Shown: positions 1 through 8,354 of the stretch, piece by piece
Numbering within the stretch: the stretch's first letter is position 1
Layout of the letters: every line of letters begins with the position of its first letter
NCBI GenBank assembly: GCA_963724945.1
Contig: CAVRWL010000004.1
Coordinates: forward strand, 1-64,000
DNA: 64,000 nucleotides
From: Hyphomicrobium_A sp963724945
GTDB lineage: Bacteria > Pseudomonadota > Alphaproteobacteria > Rhizobiales > Hyphomicrobiaceae
Direction: 5' to 3'
The notes under the pieces: generated by a model
Told to the model about the DNA's origin: nothing
What the model saw: the letters and a program-made list of their open reading frames with translations, nothing else
Database searches by the model: none
Position numbers and translations under genes: made by a program

Positions 1-155
1 CTAACCCTTGCAGCCCGCGAGGGGTAGCGTCTGCTTCAAGTGCCGAGGGGCGCGCAGCTCGAAGTTACCGCCCTTCGCCGCGACCGCAGTGATGCCCGGC
101 ACAACGGCACCCGGGTCGCAATAAGACCGCATACGTCAACCCCTATGAGGCAAAC

Positions 156-326
156 ATGACTGACGCCCCAAAGACCGTCTCCGACGGAATTGCGAACAAG
201 CCCGCCGAAGCACCGGTGTCTGCAGCTGACGATTCCAGCCGACTGCTGCACGCAGCCAGCTCGGCGATCCCAAAGTCCGCAGCCGAAGCGCTTCCCTCTG
301 AGCAAACGCCGGCGGCAACTACTTAG
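156..326 (+). CDS. Small hypothetical protein, 56 aa
   Basis: An ATG is preceded by a purine-rich stretch (ATGAGG) about 5 bases upstream, and the frame runs to TAG. The product is rich in Ala, Pro, Ser and Lys, has no predicted membrane segment, no cysteine and no domain I recognise. It resembles short acidic or disordered proteins of unknown function. It lies in the accessory region bordered on the right by the integrase and tRNA-Glu. Coding status rests only on the start context and compositional plausibility, so it may be chance. Confidence 0.4.
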   Translation: MTDAPKTVSDGIANKPAEAPVSAADDSSRLLHAASSAIPKSAAEALPSEQTPAATT

Positions 327-470
327 CTGCTGAAAATTTGAGAGCTATCGGCTGACGATCTGTCGCTATGAGCGATGGCTAGCTGGTGCACACGCACAAC
401 AGTTCTGTTCATCCGTCTCCAGGAAGCGCCGAGTGGTCTCCCAAATATTCATTTTTTGGAGTTTGAAATC

Positions 471-907
471 ATGATCCGCACCTTATCCCTTACTGCCGTT
501 CTCGCCGCCGCCATCGCGCTGCCGGCGCTGGCTGAGGACGCAAAATCTAATGTCGAGCCCAGCGCGGGCCCGACGAGCACCATGTCCGAAAAATCCAGTC
601 CTGCCGCGACGACGGCCGCGATCTCGATGAACGAGCAGGAAGCCCTGACCTGGATCGATAAGCCGGTCTACAGCAGCGACGGCAAGAAGATTGGCAAGGT
701 CGCAGCGTCCAGCGTGGCCCCGACAACAAGGTCATCGGGATGCACGCGGACATTGGCGGCTTCTTGGGCTTTGGCGAGTTCTGCGTCAACCTAACGCCCG
801 CGCAGTTCAAGCTGGAGGGTGACCTGTGCCGCGTCGAAGCTGACGGCAGAACAATCGAAGGACCTACCGAACAGTCAAGCTCTAATCGTCCGGCGGTCCA
901 GTTATAA
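471..907 (+). pseudogene. PRC-barrel domain protein, secreted, broken by a frameshift
   Basis: The ATG at 471 starts a clear signal peptide (residues 1-18, ending ALPALA) and a Ser/Thr/Ala-rich linker. A PRC-barrel begins near residue 55 (VYSSDGKKIGKV). The frame then breaks near 707-710: restoring one T gives a continuation QRGPDNKVIGMHADIGG and LTPAQFKLEGD up to the TAA at 905-907, which is typical of the alphaproteobacterial family. PRC-barrel proteins of this size are exported or envelope proteins of unclear role, often stress-associated. The downstream half is intact protein-like sequence, so this is either a one-base sequencing deletion or a very young mutation. The in-frame ATG at 375 is not used because the signal peptide begins at 471. 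Confidence 0.75.
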
Positions 908-959
908 GGCCGCTTGCTTCAACGGTGAGCGGTCGGTCTAGGTTTGAAAGGATAACAAT

Positions 960-1175
960 ATGAAACGTCTCGCTCTATCGGCGGCAGTTGGTGCTCTTGC
1001 CTGCTTCGCCGCTGTCGGCTCCTCACAAGATGCATCTGTCTCGGGCGCAGTCGCCGAGGTCGCTGCAACGGCCCCGTCGTCGACAATCGTCGGCCAGGTT
1101 GATTGGCGCCGCCATCATCGCCATCACTGCTCGGGCGGGCGTCATGGTGACCTGCATCGCCGCTGGGGGTGGTGA
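960..1175 (+). CDS. Small secreted His/Arg-rich protein, 71 aa
   Basis: The start has a Shine-Dalgarno-like GAAAGGA about 7 bases upstream. Residues 1-22 form a signal peptide (basic start, then Leu/Ala core). The mature part ends in a basic cluster, RRHHRHH, and a C-terminal tail rich in Gly, Arg, His and Trp. I do not recognise a named family; small exported proteins with such tails are common in Hyphomicrobiales. It follows the PRC-barrel gene by 52 bases on the same strand, so both may be co-transcribed. A second frame overlapping it at 988 is a shadow. Confidence 0.55.
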   Translation: MKRLALSAAVGALACFAAVGSSQDASVSGAVAEVAATAPSSTIVGQVDWRRHHRHHCSGGRHGDLHRRWGW

Positions 1176-1348
1176 TCGCGCCTAAGTGTTTGTCCCATTA
1201 AGACTGGTGCAGTCCTGCGAAGGGCTGCACCTCATTCTATCGACCGAGCGCTCGCCGGTCGCACTCGGAGGCCGCGGCCCGAAGACGGGTGCGAGGAGCG
1301 CGCATTCGAGTGCTCGTCGTCCAGGCCTGGGGACGTAGATACCTATGC

Positions 1349-2473
1349 ATGACCGCACTCAAACTGCACTCTTCGCTCGGAAGCAATCAGACGCTTGAGC
1401 CTCAGCGTGAGAGCGAGCCGGTCGCGCCCTTCTTCATCGCCACGCGGTCGATTGCGCCCGTCGTTATCGCCGTCATCGTGGTGTTCTACACCCTCTACTT
1501 TGCGGCGTCCCTGCTGGTCCCGATCGCGGCTGCAGCGCTCCTTAGCATGCTTCTCGCGCCCGCCGTGCAGTTCCTCGAGAGGCTGCATGTGCCCCGCCTT
1601 GTCGCGGCCGCTTTAGTCGTCCTCGCCACTGTTAGTCTGATCGGTGCAGGGATCACTGCGTTGGCGGGCCCCGCGCAGAGTTGGATCGAAAAGGGACCCG
1701 CCAGCATCCACAAATTGGAGCACAGGTTCTTCGCGGGCAGGAGGCCACTCGAGAACATTCAGAAGGCTACGGATCAACTGCAGGACGCCACGCAGGCGAC
1801 GAACCGCGCAGGACCTCAAGAGGTCCGAGTGGTGCAGCCGGCGTTGACGGACCTGCTGTTGTCCGGGACGCCTCAGGCGGTCGCCTCGATCTTTTCCGTG
1901 ACCATATTGGTGTATTTCCTGCTTGCTTCCGGTGACGTATTTCTGCGCAAACTCGTCACCGTGATCCCAACCTTTCGTGACAAGAAGCGTGCGGTTGAGA
2001 TCACCCGCCAAATCGAGACCGATATCTCTTTTTATCTGCTCAGCTTCACGTCGGTGAATGTCGGGCTCGGCGTCGCTATGGCCGTCGTAGCCGCTCTCTT
2101 GGGGATACCCAACCCGCTCCTTTGGGGCGCTCTTGTTGCGGTGCTCAATTTTGTTCCCTACGTCGGAGCGCTCACCAGCATGGCTGTCCTTGCGTTGGTG
2201 GGCATTCAGACCTTCGACAGCCTGCCGCAGGCGTTGGCTGCGCCAGCCATTCTGCTCGTACTGGTAGGTATCTCCGCCGAGGTCATCACGCCTTTCGTCT
2301 TGGGGCGCGGGCTGCAACTCAATCCGGTTGCCATCTTTATCGCCATCCTGCTGTGGGGCTGGCTGTGGGGCATCGTCGGAGTGCTTCTTGCGGTGCCGCT
2401 CTTGGCGAGTTTCAAGATCATCTGCGAGCGCGTCGAACCGCTGCACCCGATCGCTGAATTCTTGACGACATAA
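1349..2473 (+). CDS. AI-2E family transporter (permease)
   Basis: The 374-residue product has the AI-2E transporter architecture (PF01594): paired N-terminal membrane helices (about residues 38-85), a hydrophilic central loop (about 105-165), then helices from about 175 on, ending in the hallmark C-terminal stretch with LNPVAIFIAILLWGWLWG and GVLLAVPLL. Members are multi-pass inner-membrane permeases; the name comes from autoinducer-2 export by TqsA, but most are of unknown substrate and some act as Na+/H+ antiporters. An in-frame ATG 60 bases upstream exists, but the extra residues look non-native, so 1349 is preferred. The next gene starts 20 bases downstream and is probably in the same operon. 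Confidence 0.88.
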   Translation: MTALKLHSSLGSNQTLEPQRESEPVAPFFIATRSIAPVVIAVIVVFYTLYFAASLLVPIAAAALLSMLLAPAVQFLERLHVPRLVAAALVVLATVSLIGAGITALAGPAQSWIEKGPASIHKLEHRFFAGRRPLENIQKATDQLQDATQATNRAGPQEVRVVQPALTDLLLSGTPQAVASIFSVTILVYFLLASGDVFLRKLVTVIPTFRDKKRAVEITRQIETDISFYLLSFTSVNVGLGVAMAVVAALLGIPNPLLWGALVAVLNFVPYVGALTSMAVLALVGIQTFDSLPQALAAPAILLVLVGISAEVITPFVLGRGLQLNPVAIFIAILLWGWLWGIVGVLLAVPLLASFKIICERVEPLHPIAEFLTT

Positions 2474-2493
2474 ATCGATAGAGGAACGTGAAC

Positions 2494-3246
2494 ATGGCAA
2501 CGCAGCTAGCGATGCAGAACGATGACATCAGGGACACCTTCGCCCTACCGGTCGCTCAGGCGCCCGCTGAGATCAAGATCATCAGCCATTCCAACATTTT
2601 CTACTGGTGGCCGGCTTGGGTTGCAGGGTTTGCCGTGGCGCTGCTCACCTACGTGCAGGGTCGCGACGTTGCCGTGGTGCCCGAATTCATCGACCGCGTT
2701 CATCCAAGCAACAATCCCGGGATCTTCTTCATAGCCGTTCTCGTTCTTCTCGTCGTCTTCACCACCACCAAGCTTCGCGGCATCTACTCTGTCCTCACCG
2801 TCGTCAGCGTCGCCTTCTTCGGAGTTCTGTTCGCGTGGTTCGGGTGGTGGGATAATATCCTGCGCTTCATCCCCCATCTCTCAGCGCGCGCGAACATGGG
2901 CTTTTATCTCCTGTTCTCGGCGGCCCTGCTGGCTATCTGGCTGCTTTCGTTTTTCGTGTTCGATCGATTGGTAATCTGGCGCGTGCGCCCGGGCCAAATG
3001 ATCGAGGAGCGCCGGATTGGCGGTCAAGCGCGCAGCTATGACACCAATGGACTGGTGTTCGAAAGACGCAGTCAGGACCTCTTCCATGACATCGTTCTAG
3101 GAATGGGTGCAGGGGACATGATTGTCACGACCGGGGGCGCGAACAAGCAGACGATACAAATCCCCAATGTCCTGCTGGTGGGCCGAAGGATGACGGCAAT
3201 CGAACGTATGATCATCGTGAAGCCAGATCAGGTTGGCACCAACTAG
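2494..3246 (+). CDS. Four-helix inner-membrane protein with cytoplasmic C-terminal domain
   Basis: The product is 250 aa. Four membrane segments are visible at about residues 28-47, 68-86, 90-118 and 133-158, followed by a roughly 90-residue soluble tail that resembles a bacterial PH-like fold (pattern ...VFERRSQDLFHDIVLGMGAGDM... ending in an Ile/Val-rich strand). The start is set by GAGGAA at 2481-2486, 7 bases from the ATG at 2494; the GTG at 2488 would be too close. It lies 20 bases after the AI-2E permease, suggesting joint transcription. The function is unknown; close relatives are simply annotated as membrane proteins. Confidence 0.75.
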   Translation: MATQLAMQNDDIRDTFALPVAQAPAEIKIISHSNIFYWWPAWVAGFAVALLTYVQGRDVAVVPEFIDRVHPSNNPGIFFIAVLVLLVVFTTTKLRGIYSVLTVVSVAFFGVLFAWFGWWDNILRFIPHLSARANMGFYLLFSAALLAIWLLSFFVFDRLVIWRVRPGQMIEERRIGGQARSYDTNGLVFERRSQDLFHDIVLGMGAGDMIVTTGGANKQTIQIPNVLLVGRRMTAIERMIIVKPDQVGTN

Positions 3247-3510
3247 GCTCTAGATCCGGGTCCGCCCGGACGATCGCTCTGCGCGAGCTCTATCTCGGCA
3301 AGCACGTTGAGTAGTTTCCGAGTCTACCGCTATCGGTGACAAAGTTTATTATCAGATGGCAGCCGAAAGCCTCCCCGGACAATTCGGCCATCGTGCAGCC
3401 CCCATGCTGACGGCGGCCGGCTCATCGTGAACGCCCGCCGAGCGGAACGGGGCGAACGGCCAACAAAATCCGAGCGGCGACTAAGCCCTTTGGACTCGCA
3501 AAAAGGAAAT

Positions 3511-3894
3511 ATGACCATGAGCAAACTCACCAAGAAGCTACTGATCACGAGCGCCGCAGCTCTCTTCGCCTGCGCGGGGGCTTATGGTGCAGCCGCAGCC
3601 GAAAAGCATGAGCCGGCGGCCGCCGGCGGACAGAAGCACTCCCGCGTACAGCAGCACAGTAAAGTGCAGCAGCATAGTAACGTGCAGCAGCACGGCAAGG
3701 GCGGGGTCCGCCACGCACAGCGTGGTAATGGGCGCGGCAACGGCAACGAGAGCCAGTTTGTCGGCCAAGTCATCCGCGGCATTCAGATTTTCGCCAACGA
3801 TAGCGAAGGCAGTTGCGGTTATTCATATCAGAAGTGGCACGCGACCGGTAGCCGATACTGGCGTTCGCGCTACTACGATTGCCTCAACGGCTGA
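3511..3894 (+). CDS. Secreted protein with QQHSKV-type hexapeptide repeat
   Basis: Start chosen at 3511 because AAAAGGAAAT ends just before it and a signal peptide follows at once (residues 1-27, ending GAAAAE). Residues about 42-58 hold a short tandem repeat of the form QQHSKV/QQHSNV/QQHGKG, giving a His- and Gln-rich polar stretch. The C-terminal 60 residues contain a more ordered part with two Cys (SCGYSYQKW and YYDCLNG) that could form a disulfide in the periplasm. No known family recognised. A strong terminator lies 66 bases downstream. A longer reading from 3427 would bury the signal peptide and is rejected. Confidence 0.65.
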   Translation: MTMSKLTKKLLITSAAALFACAGAYGAAAAEKHEPAAAGGQKHSRVQQHSKVQQHSNVQQHGKGGVRHAQRGNGRGNGNESQFVGQVIRGIQIFANDSEGSCGYSYQKWHATGSRYWRSRYYDCLNG

Positions 3895-3959
3895 TAATCA
3901 CAGGCTTCCGGAAGGGGTCCTCCCTCGGCCCGATTTCGTCCCCCGAGAGCCCGGATCGC

Positions 3960-3992
3960 AGAGCCCCCACCGGAAACGGTGGGGGCTCTTTT
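3960..3992 (+). terminator. Rho-independent terminator
   Basis: A GC-rich hairpin with arms GAGCCCCCACCG (3961-3972) and CGGTGGGGGCTC (3977-3988), loop GAAA, followed by a run of five T. It is placed to end transcription of the secreted protein gene that stops at 3894. Confidence 0.93.
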
Positions 3993-4257
3993 TGTTCAGC
4001 CGACGTTGGCAAGTAGCGAGCGTCAATACGCCGGCAGCCGATGGCTGAGTGCTGCTTGGGTCATGTCGAAACTCCAAGGGTGGTTCGCGACGACCGTTCC
4101 TCACACGAAAGCCGACGTAGACGGCGCCAGCATCACCATCGCAAATACTGATACCTCGATGTCTGCAATTGGGACGAAGCGCTCATCCACGCGGAGAAGC
4201 GATGACGGGGAATGGAGACCGGATCGAGGTCGGCTTCTGTATAACTGCAGCCACCAC

Positions 4258-6195
4258 TTAGGTTACAGATCGGGTTTTTGATTCGCTCTCTTTAGGAGGT
4301 AAGTTAAGGCCCTCATATTCAATTTTCTGGACGGCTTTATTGAGGCTCTTCAGGTAATAGCCTGACCCATATTCTCGGGATACACCGCCCTCCGCATGGC
4401 CCTGTATGGCGTCGCGCACCTCCTTGCGAACGTCGGCGTTGCGCAGCGCATCTTCCACATTGTGACGAAGGCTATGAAACGTGACGCCCCTACGCTTAAC
4501 GGCGATCGAGGCTTGGAACCGCCTGAAGTACTTTGAGAACTGCTTCGACCAGGAGCCATCATCCTTTGCTCTATCAAAGTCGGGAAAAATCCGCTTTGCC
4601 CCTGAGGCTCGCCTGCGCTTAAGAAAATCTCCGAAGCCGAGATCGTACAGCGTCTGATGGATGGGAATAGCGCGCCGGCTTGCTGCCGTCTTGAGCGATT
4701 TCTTGTCTTCCGGGTCGTCCCCCTCGCTGCCATCGTTACCCAGCGCCGTGGGCGTGACGTCGAAGTAATCGATGTCATCGAGACGCTTCACGTCGGCAGT
4801 CTGCAATTGGATGATTTCGCCGAGCCGCAAGCCGGAAAACAGTGCTATTAGCGGCACCCAATACTTTGCTGATTCCTTGAGCACCGCCTGGCCGGGCAGT
4901 TGCCAATGGCGCTCCGATCGGCAGCCCGTAAAGATTGGTGCCGAGAGCATCGAATTGAGCTCATCGGTCGTCCACGGATGTCGCTTCTTTCCCTTGCGCT
5001 TGTTCTTGATGCGTTGAACGCGAAGACCTGCAACGGGATTAACGACGGAATTGTCGCGCGACTTGCCCCAATCGAAAAAGAGCGAGACCGTGCCGACCTT
5101 GTCGTTGATGGTAATCGGGTTGAGGAGTTCAACCTTTTCACCGTCGGTTCGCAGCTTCGTCGCTTTCGCCGCGGCCTCCACGAGCGACAGTCCTTTGAAA
5201 GCCGCCTTCTGACGGCGGACAGGGAGCGCGAGCTGTATGTCCTTGAATTTGACGCCATCGGCTTGCTGATACGTGTTGATCGGCTTGTCGCCTGCAATCT
5301 CGATGAACTCCCGCAGCTCTCCACGCTTGCGCAGCACCGTCTTGCTGGGCCAGTCGCGCTCGCGGCTTACGTCCTCAAGGTACTTTTCAACGATCACGGA
5401 CATAAGTTCCGCTGGCTCGGTAATCGAAACTGGCTCGACCGGCCTCTCTGCCGGCCCGTGCACCTCGAAGATCCGATCGAACGTGGCCTCGTTGCCGGTG
5501 GTGAGATCGTCGAGTGCCTTGATCTCGGCCTCCATGAGCTTGCGCAAGAGGCGGCGTCGATCACTGTCGGTTAGCGACACGTTCTTTACGTGCAAGAGAG
5601 CGTTTGTGGTCGCCTCTTGCCCGCGAGTATCGCCCAGCTGGTATTGCAGCTTGAGCTGCTCGAGCTTCGCCTTGCGCGCTCGGAATACCGCGTAGAGAAA
5701 CACCTCTTCCAGCACCGGCTCTTCCATGAGGTACGCAAAGTAGCTGTGTTGCGTGCCCTTGAACTTCACCCAGTCATCGGCGGGGAGCTTGATGATCTTG
5801 CCCTGCCAAAAGGCTTCCTCATCGGCGTGGACCTTCTTCCAAAGGTCACCGCGCCACTGGAAATCCTGATCGTAGACGTTGAGGTAGTGGGCATCCACGA
5901 GGCGGCGCAGCAGCGCCGGGGTCAATGGAACTACCCCGGAAGCTCCATTGGGCAGTGACACGCCAAGCGGATAAGCCTGCGTACTCACATCGTCCTTGCG
6001 CCAAGTTTCCAGGAGCGCTTCGACCTTGGCATGCATGGCCCCGTAGGCGGCCTCGGCATTCTTCCGGTTCGAGGTCCTAAGCGACCGCCAGATCTGGGAG
6101 GGCCGACCCGAGGTTCGAAGCTCGGGCGGAACGTCGCGCTTGTAGTAAAGGTTCCTGGTACCCCGGCGGCCAGTCAGATAGGGAAATTTAGCCAT
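4258..6195 (-). CDS. Tyrosine recombinase / integrase with DUF6538-type N-terminus
   Basis: The product is about 645 aa. Its N-terminus (GTRNLYYKRDVPPELR) matches the DUF6538 segment that precedes many alphaproteobacterial integrases. The C-terminal catalytic domain shows the Arg motif SGLRLGEI, a lysine region, HSLRHN, a GH in IQGHAEGG and a terminal Tyr (SREYGSGYY), the R-K-HxxR-H-Y set of site-specific tyrosine recombinases. Start set at the MAKFPYL methionine; an in-frame ATG at 6279 would add 28 atypical residues. The gene begins about 100 bases from the 3' end of tRNA-Glu and reads away from it, the classic layout of an island integrase next to its attachment site. Its GC content looks lower than that of the core genes. 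Confidence 0.92.
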   Translation of the reverse strand: MAKFPYLTGRRGTRNLYYKRDVPPELRTSGRPSQIWRSLRTSNRKNAEAAYGAMHAKVEALLETWRKDDVSTQAYPLGVSLPNGASGVVPLTPALLRRLVDAHYLNVYDQDFQWRGDLWKKVHADEEAFWQGKIIKLPADDWVKFKGTQHSYFAYLMEEPVLEEVFLYAVFRARKAKLEQLKLQYQLGDTRGQEATTNALLHVKNVSLTDSDRRRLLRKLMEAEIKALDDLTTGNEATFDRIFEVHGPAERPVEPVSITEPAELMSVIVEKYLEDVSRERDWPSKTVLRKRGELREFIEIAGDKPINTYQQADGVKFKDIQLALPVRRQKAAFKGLSLVEAAAKATKLRTDGEKVELLNPITINDKVGTVSLFFDWGKSRDNSVVNPVAGLRVQRIKNKRKGKKRHPWTTDELNSMLSAPIFTGCRSERHWQLPGQAVLKESAKYWVPLIALFSGLRLGEIIQLQTADVKRLDDIDYFDVTPTALGNDGSEGDDPEDKKSLKTAASRRAIPIHQTLYDLGFGDFLKRRRASGAKRIFPDFDRAKDDGSWSKQFSKYFRRFQASIAVKRRGVTFHSLRHNVEDALRNADVRKEVRDAIQGHAEGGVSREYGSGYYLKSLNKAVQKIEYEGLNLPPKESESKTRSVT

Positions 6196-6295
6196 CTCGC
6201 CCATGCCCGTTTCGTAGCAGAGAAACGTAGCAGTCGAGTTAGCGAAGCCCTTGCAGAACAAGGACTTCTGGCACATCAATGGCTTATGGGTGAAG

Positions 6296-6371
6296 TGGCG
6301 CCCCGTAGGGGACTCGAACCCCTGTTCCCAACGTGAGAGGCTGGTGTCCTAGGCCACTAGACGAACGGGAC
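6296..6371 (-). tRNA. tRNA-Glu (anticodon CTC), likely integration site
   Basis: Read on the minus strand, the 76 bases fold into a full cloverleaf: acceptor GTCCCGT pairs with ACGGGGC (one U-G pair), the D arm contains AGTGGCCTAGGAC, the anticodon loop is CTCTCAC (CTC), the T arm is GGGG TTCGAGT CCCC, and CCA is encoded at the 3' end (6296-6298). The D-arm and T-arm sequence is tRNA-Glu-like. The integrase gene lies immediately beyond its 3' end. Confidence 0.95.
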
Positions 6372-6459
6372 AGCGCAAGAGCGAACCTATATGGGAGGCC
6401 GGCCCCCTCGATCAAGCCTTTCTTTGCGGCAGAGGCGTTTGCCGCCGCTTGCTTGACTG

Positions 6460-6864
6460 TTAACGGTCCGCCGGCTTCGGCTCGACCGCGACGTTGGTGA
6501 TCTTACGCCCCGTCTGCAGGTCGAAAACGGCGATGCTGGAGACCGCTCCCACCTCGTAGTGCACGGCCAGCCGATTGCCCGACATGGACATAGAGCGGAC
6601 CTGGGCTCCCGCCGGCAGCTCGAGGGTCTGCTCAGGCCGAATGGCGAGCATCGGCGGTGCAGGCTGCGTCCTCTGGGACGCCGGCCCCGACGCGAGATAG
6701 ATGACGCGGCCAACGACGAGCGCTAATCCTGCAAACAGAACGATCGCCAGGCCGACCACCACGATCTTGAGGATGCGCTGCAGCCGCATCTCGGGGGTAG
6801 CGCCCGTGCCCGCACCGGGTGATCGGCGTGGGGGAGCGGTGACGACACCATCCGAGGCTTGCAT
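6460..6864 (-). CDS. DUF6476-like membrane-anchored protein
   Basis: A 134-residue protein with a cytoplasmic N-terminus, one membrane helix (about residues 30-52, IVVVGLAIVLFAGLALVVG) and a C-terminal domain of about 75 residues with a beta-rich pattern (RSMSMSGNRLAVHYE..., IAVFDLQTGRKI). This matches a short alphaproteobacterial family, DUF6476, of unknown function. The start is the ATG preceded by AGAGAGGGA. It is divergent from the rluD-like gene, with only 34 bases between the start codons, so the two share a promoter region. Assignment to DUF6476 is from memory of the family's pattern. Confidence 0.7.
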   Translation of the reverse strand: MQASDGVVTAPPRRSPGAGTGATPEMRLQRILKIVVVGLAIVLFAGLALVVGRVIYLASGPASQRTQPAPPMLAIRPEQTLELPAGAQVRSMSMSGNRLAVHYEVGAVSSIAVFDLQTGRKITNVAVEPKPADR

Positions 6865-6898
6865 AAAAGTCCCTCTCTTTAGAGATGTCGCAGAGACC

Positions 6899-7921
6899 AT
6901 GGCGCCAAGAGGCAAACATCAGACGACGGACCCGATCCGAATCCAAGCAATGCCCACAGACTCCGGAGCACGCCTCGACAAAGTCCTCTCCGCGCGCATC
7001 GTTGCGTTGAGCCGCGCGCAGGTGCAGGCGCTTATTCGCTCGGGCAACGTTACGGATTTTACCGGCGCGACCATAAGAGACACGAGCCGCCGGGTCAAAC
7101 CAGGCGAGGTTTTTGCAATTGTTGTGCCCGAGCCGCAGCCGGCCGCGCCGGCGCCCGAGCAAATCGCGCTCGACGTCCGCTACGAGGACGACCACCTCAT
7201 CGTCGTCGACAAGCCGGCGCACCTCGTCGTGCATCCCGCCGCGGGGCATGCCACAGGCACCCTCGTCAATGCGCTCATCGCGCACTGCGGCGCGAGCCTG
7301 TCCGGGATCGGCGGCGTCAAGCGCCCCGGCATCGTGCATCGTCTCGACAAGGGCACGTCGGGGCTTCTGGTCGTGGCCAAGACCGACTTGGCGCACAAGG
7401 GGCTGAGCGCACAGTTTGCCGCACACGGAGCCGACGGGCGCTTGCAACGCACCTACCTCGCGCTCGTGTGGGGCAAGCCTCTGCGCCCGCGCGGCACGAT
7501 CGACGCGCCGCTCTCCCGCAGCCCAGTCAATCGCAAGAAGATCGCCGTGGCGAAAGGCGACAGTGGGCGCCGCGCCGTGACCCATTACGAGGTCGTGCAG
7601 ACGTACGCGCCCAAGACGAGCGCCGCGGTGAGCCTCGTGAGGCTGCGGCTCGAGACCGGACGCACGCATCAGATCCGCGTGCACCTAGCTCATCTGGGGC
7701 ATCCGGTGGTGGGTGATCCTGTCTACGCCAGCGGGTTCAAGGCTAAGGCGCTGACACTGCCTGCAGCGGCGCAAGTCGCCTTGCGCGACCTCGATCGCCA
7801 GGCCTTGCACGCGGCGGAGCTCGGCTTCGAGCATCCCGTTACGGGCAAGGCACTCCACTTCACGAGCCCGTTACCCGCCGACATCGCCGGTCTCGTCGCC
7901 GCGCTGAAGCCGCCGCATTAG
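6899..7921 (+). CDS. rluD: RluA-family 23S rRNA pseudouridine synthase (RluD-like)
   Basis: A 340-residue protein with an N-terminal S4 RNA-binding domain (ARLDKVLSARI...) and a pseudouridine synthase domain. The catalytic motif is HRLDKGTSGLLVVAK, with the essential Asp in RLDK, and the C-terminal GRTHQIRVHLAHLGHPVVGDPVY block is typical. RluD makes pseudouridines in helix 69 of 23S rRNA; family membership is certain, the exact target is inferred from the S4 domain and from the rluD-rpoH order seen in many alphaproteobacteria. A longer in-frame reading from 6701 would overlap the divergent gene and is rejected. Confidence 0.88.
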   Translation: MAPRGKHQTTDPIRIQAMPTDSGARLDKVLSARIVALSRAQVQALIRSGNVTDFTGATIRDTSRRVKPGEVFAIVVPEPQPAAPAPEQIALDVRYEDDHLIVVDKPAHLVVHPAAGHATGTLVNALIAHCGASLSGIGGVKRPGIVHRLDKGTSGLLVVAKTDLAHKGLSAQFAAHGADGRLQRTYLALVWGKPLRPRGTIDAPLSRSPVNRKKIAVAKGDSGRRAVTHYEVVQTYAPKTSAAVSLVRLRLETGRTHQIRVHLAHLGHPVVGDPVYASGFKAKALTLPAAAQVALRDLDRQALHAAELGFEHPVTGKALHFTSPLPADIAGLVAALKPPH

Positions 7922-8354
7922 CGAAAAAGCCTCGCATTCCGCGAAAGCAAGCGTTAGCGCCGTTGCGGATTTGCGCGCGCCTCCTGTCGTCGCGTTAAGC
8001 AGTGCCGCGTTAGGGCGTCAGAGCTTCGGTCGGGGCACGAACGATGCTTGGCGGTACTCGAGGGCTTTCCTTTGCTGCGATTCCGGCGCCTGCCGCGCCG
8101 GCCCTGGGCGTCGGCAGAGCAGCCTTGACGGGTGCTCATAGGTCCCATGCAACAAGCAGGGCCCCTTTGACGTATAGTCTTAGAGACAAGCGGCCATGCG
8201 TGAGGCAGTAAGCAACGGAAACAGCCCGCCCCGCCCGTTAAGGGGTAGCGGGGCGCCTCGTGCCCGGCTTGCCCGGCCGCGGCGCGACCGCGACGGGCCC
8301 AAGGATCAGAGGGACCGTTCCCCACCCAGACAGGGAACGGCAGTTGGTAGGGAT
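7922..8354 (+). promoter_or_regulatory. rluD-rpoH intergenic region with two leader hairpins
   Basis: This 433-base stretch has no supported gene. Two stable stem-loops lie shortly before the rpoH start: 8227-8255 (arms CGCCCCG and CGGGGCG, with an inner CCC/GGG pair) and 8315-8340 (arms CCGTTCCC and GGGAACGG, 10-base loop). The second ends 14 bases before the ATG, next to the ribosome binding region. They may shape translation of rpoH mRNA, but their presence in the transcript depends on an unmapped start site. Confidence 0.45.

Noticed and set aside
36..318. Two minus-strand frames at the window start
   Set aside because: They lie opposite the small plus-strand gene at 156-326 and lack start signals.
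1..4257. Search for the second attachment repeat of the tRNA-Glu 3' end
   Set aside because: No matching stretch of useful length was seen on either strand; the other end is probably outside the window.
3584..4281. Overlapping plus-strand frames past the secreted protein
   Set aside because: They read through the strong terminator at 3960-3992 and have no domain or ribosome binding site.
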